Of a DNA stretch of 64,000 bases, positions 57,970-64,000 are shown in pieces. The first letter of the stretch is position 1. Each line of letters begins with the position of its first letter. Under the pieces are notes generated by a model, which saw only the letters and a program-made list of their open reading frames with translations, did not search any database and was not told where the DNA came from. The DNA comes from Neurospora tetrasperma FGSC 2508 (taxonomy: Eukaryota; Ascomycota; Sordariomycetes; Sordariales; Sordariaceae), in NCBI RefSeq assembly GCF_000213175.1, contig NW_009799103.1:399295-463294 (forward strand), read 5' to 3'. The translations under genes were made by a program, and so were the position numbers.

Positions 57970-60900
57970 GGTCGTGATAAGGGATTTAATCTCCTTCTTT
58001 TTTTTGTTCCGACTCGATTCCTTTCTTGGCCTCGCTTTTTGTCTGAATGGCTCTTTCCTTTCTTCCCCTTGTAGTTTTTTGCTGCTTTTTTTTTCCATGT
58101 TAGGTCGAAAGCACGCGTTCAGTCTTTTGATTCTCGCGCTTTAGTCTAGGGTACATGATCGGTCTGGGCACTGGGCATCAATGGTTCTTGGGAGGCCTGG
58201 CAGGCGGTTTTTTTTCTTTTTTTCTTTTTTTCCCGCAAAGACAGGATACGGGACACGGCATTAAGCAATTTCAACACACGTAGCATGCAAGTACTTAAAC
58301 TTTGTTAAATGTATAGGGTCTGCTAGAAAGAGACAAATGCATCACGATCGATCGTTCAGTCCAGCACCACCTCCTTTGGCTTTGAACCTATAAGGCTGTG
58401 CTGTCAGTCATGTTCCATGGGTGCAAAGCAGCCAGCCACGCAATTGGACATGGTACAATACAAGACTGAGTTTGTCTGTTGGGTAGGTTGGTTATTCCGA
58501 CGGGTTAAAACAAGGGTAGTAGAACAAGGACAACCTAAAGACTTCATTGGCATCAAGTCGAGAACTATCCCCCTCGTGGTTCGACAATGACTTGGGGCTG
58601 TCAACACCACAGCAGCACCTCTCCATCCTCTTCAGAACGCAAGATACGAATTCACGCTGGATTGTACATAGAGGTAATGAATTATTGGGTGTTCCCCCTG
58701 ACACCTTGTGCTGACGTGTATGCATGTTCGCTGTGCACGAAATCATGGGCCAGACGCAGCTGGCCCACGAGCTTGCCAGGACGGGACGTGGCATCCATTG
58801 GATGTCACATGAAAAGTGCTTCGTTGGGGTTTGCTATGTGGTTGTGGGAATGGAATGGGGAATTGGGGAGCAGGTTTTACCTAGTGGTGTTGTTAATGAA
58901 GAAACCCCGAAGCAGCCCGCTTACCAGGCATCTACATACTTGTATGTAGGGTCATCGCGATGAGTGCCGTGGTTAGGTGTTGGCAATTGACACTGGCAGG
59001 TGTCAAGTGTGCATGCGTGTGTCTGCACTTCAAAAAGGTTGTTACCGTACTGCTAAGGTAATGGCGCTGTACTGCCCTGGCTTAGGGGAATGCACTAACA
59101 CTTATTCAAATGCAGTGGCCCCACACCGCATTCCCCAGGAACTGTCAAACGCTTGTACAAATTTGATTTGCTGTTCATTCGACCTTTAGTGTACTGAATG
59201 GATCCACTTTCAACGTCCTCCGTTTCTTCAGACACTCCCTCCGGACATACCTTACCCGGTGGCAAAAAGAAAACGTATGTTGATCGCTCGGCACCATTTC
59301 AACACGCTAGTATCTGTTAATGCTAACAGATTTAGTCGCGGGGTAGGCTTGGAAAAATCCCGGTTCCCACGCTGTGGCGAGCGAGAGTTATCCGGTTGGC
59401 TGAGAGGCTGTACGGCTGGTTCGCAGATGGCGCCTGGTGGCGCGGCCATTGACACTACTCTACACGCGTAGCCAGTCTGGGATCCGTCCGAAGAGAGCGG
59501 GCGGGGGGAACAGTGCACATTGCCTTTCTGGGCCGCGGCCAGCATGAGCTACGTTGACTAAGTACCGACTACCTGTTCTAAATCGCGTGTTTAGAGCCCA
59601 GGATAAGGCGAACAGAATGAACGACAGGGACAATCCAATAAGCTTCACTCAGCCACAATAAAGTAGAGAAAGTATCATTGGCTGGTTGGAACTGGGCATG
59701 ATCTTTTAGGCTCGGTGAACAAAAAAACACGACTTGGACCACCAAGCTGACGACAAAAGCAACCATCAACAACAACAAATACATACCGCCACGGTAACCA
59801 CGGAAACCAGCGCCGGGAGAACCCAGCGGCGCAGCGAACCTGTCCTTTCGCAGCGCCTCTGAAAGATGGTACTCGCTGACAAGCTATCTTCACACGCGCA
59901 AAGCCTGAGTCGGCTGTCAGTCAAGCCGGTAACACAGCTAGGTAGGTTTTCGCCCCTCCCTGTCGACACCTCAAGGCCCCAGTCTCTGCCAAGTGGATGG
60001 ACTCAGCGTCTTCTCATCACATGCAGCATATCGCAAACAGTGCGCTATCCATGTTCCTACGCTGCAGATATACAAACTACAAACTGGCGGGCTTGGAGCT
60101 TTCAATTCCCGGTGTGATAAGAGTAACTAACACAATGAAAGGCCAGACGCCCTTACTCGGCGAAGATGACATAATACAACATTCAATTGCCAACTCACAG
60201 TTCGAGGCCGCAACCCAACATCAGACCATCTTGTCAATTACCCGCTTCCTTCCTAGCCAATCCGTTCAACGAGATCAATAGTCCGCACAATCGGCCGTCG
60301 GTGCTTGTGAACACACACGAGGCATTTTGAAATTACGTGTTGTCCCTAGTTCTCCGTATACTTGGCCCCCTCGTCCTCCTGAGCCACGTTATGTAAGAGA
60401 CCTTCATGCGGTCAGATAAGAGCTAATCGATAATGCACAATGACGGATGGGTGGTAATGGCTCCCGAGAAAAGAGATGGGCAAGGATTGGCAACACTCAA
60501 TCATCTAAAACTGGATGGGTATCTCGCAAGGCAGATTAGAGTCCCAATCGAAACATACTACCTCTCCGCTTGGCGCCCGAAAGATGAAAGTCAGGTACCG
60601 GATCCCCCGAACTATCCTTTCTACTTCTCATCCATCTGCCATTTGTCTTTCCCCTGATTCAGCACCGCACATGAGTTCGTGTAACATTGACCTCCTTTCT
60701 CATTTGTCCGCTTTAGATCGGGTATTCGATAACGAACGAGACTCGCAACGATAGTACCGGAATCCAGATGTCATAACTTGGGTCCTACCTCGTAAAAAGT
60801 AGACGGTGGGGCCTTTTTGGCTTGATGCCGGCACATTGCCTGCTCTTGAGCGGTGTGTAGTTCCTAGAGGTAGATGTTCCATCAACGGGATGGCTACTAC

Positions 60901-61451
60901 AAGTGCAGGAGAAAGATCAAATCGGCTATATAAACGGGCATTCCCAAACTCACGCCTCCCAGATCTTCTGTTCTCCGCCGTCCAATTTTTTTTCATCAGA
61001 ACATTGCGAGGTCCCTTCACACGCTTCCGGAGCTTGTTTTGATCCGTGGCCTACCTCGCATTCTTTTCGCTTCATTCACATTGGCCCTGTTCATATTCTA
61101 TCTCCACTCGAAAGCTTTCTTCAACCTTTCTGCACAACCGGGTTTCAGGACGCGTCCCGACCAGGTGGCATTTGCACCTGCGGCGTCAACCTCACCCGCT
61201 GTCTCGTGCACTTTGATCTTTCAGCTTATTAAGAACCAAACAGCTTCAAGTGTCACTCACTCCAACCCTGTGTCGAATTACCACAACGGCCGCTGATCAT
61301 ATCTCTTCATGCTCTCATACCTTTCTTTTTTGGCACTCAGAAACATCCTTTAGCCCGTATTTTGCATTGAGAACAAAGGTCCCACGAAGGCCATTCGTTC
61401 ACTAGCAAGACTCTATTCACTTCATTATCTCTCAGCCAATACGGAGCAGCA
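57970..61451. other. 3.5-kb spacer between the two Myb-like genes
   Basis: It starts with a T-rich 3' region. Short ORFs (for example 58587-58949) show no family or coding bias. The right 530 bp after the TATA box at 60927 is probably the leader of the second Myb-like gene. TAGAGGTA words lie at 58669 and 60865. Confidence 0.5.
60927..60933 (+). promoter_or_regulatory. candidate TATA box of the second Myb-like gene
   Basis: TATATAA about 520 bp before the ATG at 61452. If used, the mRNA has a long leader or an untranslated intron. Confidence 0.4.
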
Positions 61452-62742
61452 ATGTCGCCTAGCCAGTCCCAGAGTGAGGTACAAGATGACCAAGATGAAA
61501 GTGCCCCCGAGCCTCAACAACCAAGGACAAGCGCACCTTCACACTACCAGGCCGTGTCCTTCTTTGCTGGTCCCATGCCAAACGCCTTCGACTGGCAACA
61601 ACGACAAATTGGGAGCGCACAATCCGGTAGGATGGGTCAGTTTACTTCTCCATATAATACCTTGGAGGCACCTGGATTTGATCAAAATCTCAACATGACT
61701 CGTCCCTCGATCACTCCGCCCTATATAGCCCAACCCGCCTACCCGTCTCCTGTTATGCAGCATCCCGCCTTTCAGGCACAGGCTGTATTCGGGATGCCTG
61801 CAGGTACACATGCAGCACAAGCATCTCACCCTCCCCTGCACTATCAGTCTGGGGTCGACCCTTCGCTGCAGCAGGTGGTCCACCACAACGTCTTCTCACC
61901 CAATCAATCCATACCCGGTATGACAGCCACTGGGTTCCAACCCAACAATAACAGTCACAACTTTATGGACCACAACCACTTCATTGTCCCGCCGATGGGA
62001 CCATCCATGCCCAATTCCTATCCAGAAGTCCCACAGCCCAACGACGCGGCACTGCCGGCAAATACAAACAGCTGGACAACACCACAAGACAATCTGGTTC
62101 GTCGCCTCAAACACGAGAAGAAGAAGGTGGCGCAAATCAAGGAGGAGCTGAAAAGGGAGTTCGGCGTGGTGAGATCGGGAAACGCCATTTCGAAGCGGTG
62201 GAAGCAGATCATGAAGAAGGATAGCGAGGAGGTAAGTTCACTTTTCACTTTCTCTCACCTTTCTCTCTTTCTTTCCCTAACTTACCCTCTCTCTTACCCT
62301 CTCTCTTACCCTCTCTCTTACCCTCTCTCTTACCCTCTCTCTTACTCTTTTTCCATCATCGCGCATAATGTTCAGGTACCTCACCTCACCATCAGATCTC
62401 ACCACCCACATACCCCAATCTCATCCATGTCGGAGACACACACAAAAGACCCCTTCCCCCCCTCCCCTCCCCAATTTTAGGTAGTAACTAACATCCGCCC
62501 CCGGGAAACAGGAATCGAAGGCCCTAATACAAAACGTCTTACCGCCCCCGACTCAACTCCAAATGCTTCACACCGGGCTACTTAATGCCATCCCCGAGTA
62601 CGCCAGCGCGCAGCACGATCCGCAGACGGCCTTGCTCATCAGCGAGATCCAAGAGGACTTCCAAAAGGGGTTCACCAAGCTGGTTGAGATGTGCGTGTTG
62701 AAGGTGCAGAAAGTGTTGAGGCATGGGGGGGCGAATCTCTGA
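61452..62742 (+). CDS. Myb/SANT-like protein B
   Basis: Two exons, 61452-62231 and 62512-62742; 336 residues. The 280-bp intron (GTAAGT, ACTAAC branch, CAG) is long for this window. Residues 1-195 are disordered, rich in Pro, Gln, His and Asn. About 200-258 form the Myb-like domain: SWTTPQDNLVRRLKHEKKKV, then AQIKEELKREFGVVRSGNAI, then SKRWKQIMKKDSEE. The exon 2 tail is helical (LISEIQEDFQKGFTKLVEMC, then VLKVQKVLRHG). W, Q, RL, I, L, F, V, R and I/R positions line up with the gene at 56858, and both introns fall in phase 0 just after the domain, so the two are paralogues. If the intron is retained, exon 1 reads on to a stop at 62480 through a YPLS repeat. Probably a nuclear DNA-binding protein; target unknown. 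Confidence 0.75.
62281..62346 (+). repeat. 12-bp tandem repeat CTTACCCTCTCT inside an intron
   Basis: Five full copies and a partial copy, all within the intron of Myb-like gene B. The pyrimidine strand is the coding strand. Confidence 0.95.
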
Positions 62743-64000
62743 TTTTGCCTCTTTATCTCTTTTTCACTTGCCAACACTGCGCTGATCTGATCTGGACATG
62801 AGAGCAAGTGAAGGGTCTTTACTAGAGGTACAGCTGTCAGTGCATCAATAGTTTGTATGGGTCTGTAGGTAACGGGGCTTCTTGTGGGAGGTTTAGGTAT
62901 GTTTTCGCTTTTACGGTCGGGGATGTCTTCCATAGATGTTTAAACGAAACGAGACAAAACGAGATGTATACGGTCGCCATTCCCTGTCTTTCTCAGACTT
63001 CTTGTTTTCTTTCCTCATCACGCATCTCTCTTTCGGAGGATTTCTTTCTGTCCTCAATTAGTACTTACATCTTCTTGGTTTTTGCTTCCCTTTTTCACAT
63101 CACAGGTACTATCTTCGAGCAATCGACCATTCCATAGGTATCATCCCTTTTAGAGGTACTCTTATATGGTTTAGAAAAGCCACGATATCATCAATGACAT
63201 AACTACCTTGGCAACCGTCGTAAGCGTAACAAACCTACGTTCAGTTCCATATATGCCGCTGTTGACTTGGCGTCAACGAGTTAACATGCTAAACTCGGTG
63301 TATATACCTAACTGAAAAAACGTGCCGTGTTTCGCACACGAATGACATCCGCCAAGATACCTGTATCTGAGCGCCACGTTGAACATGCGTTTCAACAATA
63401 TCAGGAGTCGCTTGGTCACGAAGGGTCACTCCGGTAAACCAGTGTCAACGTGTAAGAACATACCAAACTCCAAGGTGGGAGTAAAGAAGGGACTAGGAAA
63501 TAATGTCGAACAACCGGTCGATTGATAAGGTAAGGTGCCTGCTTAGAACACATCGTTCGCGAATAGGCACTTAGCCACGTTCTCATCAGTGCGTATGGCG
63601 AGCTATTTTGAGATGCTGTAGCAAGAGCTGCTGGACTGGAAAGGATTATGAACTAATAGGAAACAAAGAGTCTGGTGGAGGATTGATTGACGACTTGTAG
63701 ATGAGCGGCAGGTGAGAAGGGTATTTAACTACCTTTTGGTCTCAAGTTGGATGGTGGTTCTTAGTGGAGAAATTTGTTCCCAGTGACGTATGTGGTTCAT
63801 CGTTCTGTGAGACGCACAAGGTTTGATGCCTCGAGGACGGGCAACTAGTTGACCTGTGTCGAACTGACAGAGACTCACCAGAGAAGTGCAACTCGCACAA
63901 AGCCACAAGCCCCGATGTTGCAATCCTTTCACATGCTGTTGTCATCCTCAAGTCTGTGCTCTCAACCTCTTGGGCAACCTCGGCGTTTGCGGTGCTTCAC
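62743..64000. other. right-edge spacer
   Basis: 1.26 kb beginning with the 3' UTR of Myb-like gene B. TAGAGGTA words lie at 62823 and 63151. ORFs are short and unsupported; any gene further right starts outside the window. Confidence 0.5.

Overview
This window looks like nuclear DNA of a filamentous ascomycete, most likely a sordariomycete close to Neurospora or Sordaria. Genes are spaced a few kb apart on both strands. Where introns can be read they are mostly 60-120 bp with GTRNGT-type donors and CTAAC or CTGAC branch sites. Several families are typical of Pezizomycotina (HET-domain proteins, a caleosin, an NADP-mannitol dehydrogenase, a MARVEL protein). Spacers are full of short simple repeats and of TACCTAGGTA- and TAGAGGTA-type words. 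One short tandem duplication carries transitions in the CpA context expected of repeat-induced point mutation (RIP). I assign no species and see no recognisable transposon, virus-derived element, CRISPR array or rRNA gene.

Layout. 0-4 kb: 3' part of a HET-like gene and an intact gene for a predicted pseudokinase. 5.7-10.2 kb: a four-exon MFS anion:cation symporter and an MDR oxidoreductase of the prostaglandin/leukotriene reductase type. 13.3-17.4 kb: an SDR mannitol dehydrogenase converging on a secreted GH2 exo-beta-D-glucosaminidase. 18.6-22.9 kb: a caleosin, then a HET-domain gene on the other strand with a break in reading frame inside its HET domain. 24.6-28.9 kb: a small secreted NTF2-like protein, tRNA-Met(CAT), and a possible unrecognised two-exon gene. 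34.3-37.6 kb: an intronless PRP24/SART3-type U4/U6 recycling factor. 39.9-44.1 kb: a MARVEL membrane protein and a four-exon phenol-hydroxylase-type flavoprotein. 47.1-51.8 kb: a membrane-anchored BNR/Asp-box glycosidase and a zinc alcohol/formaldehyde dehydrogenase. 52.9-54.9 kb: a tRNA-like locus with a long insert and an uncharacterised protein. 56.9-62.7 kb: two related Myb/SANT-like proteins sharing an intron position.

The genes do not form one pathway. Several suit a saprotroph living on plant and fungal polymers: the GH2 enzyme trims chitosan, the BNR enzyme may act on side-chain sugars, the flavin hydroxylase may attack phenolics, and the two MDR enzymes may reduce or oxidise reactive carbonyls. 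Mannitol dehydrogenase and caleosin belong to carbon storage and lipid-body metabolism. The most interesting points are the frame-broken HET gene, the pseudokinase, the Myb-like pair, the tRNA-like locus with no clear anticodon, the RIP-marked tandem repeat near 38.5 kb, and the over-represented TAGAGGTA word. I found no convincing multi-gene system of a new kind.
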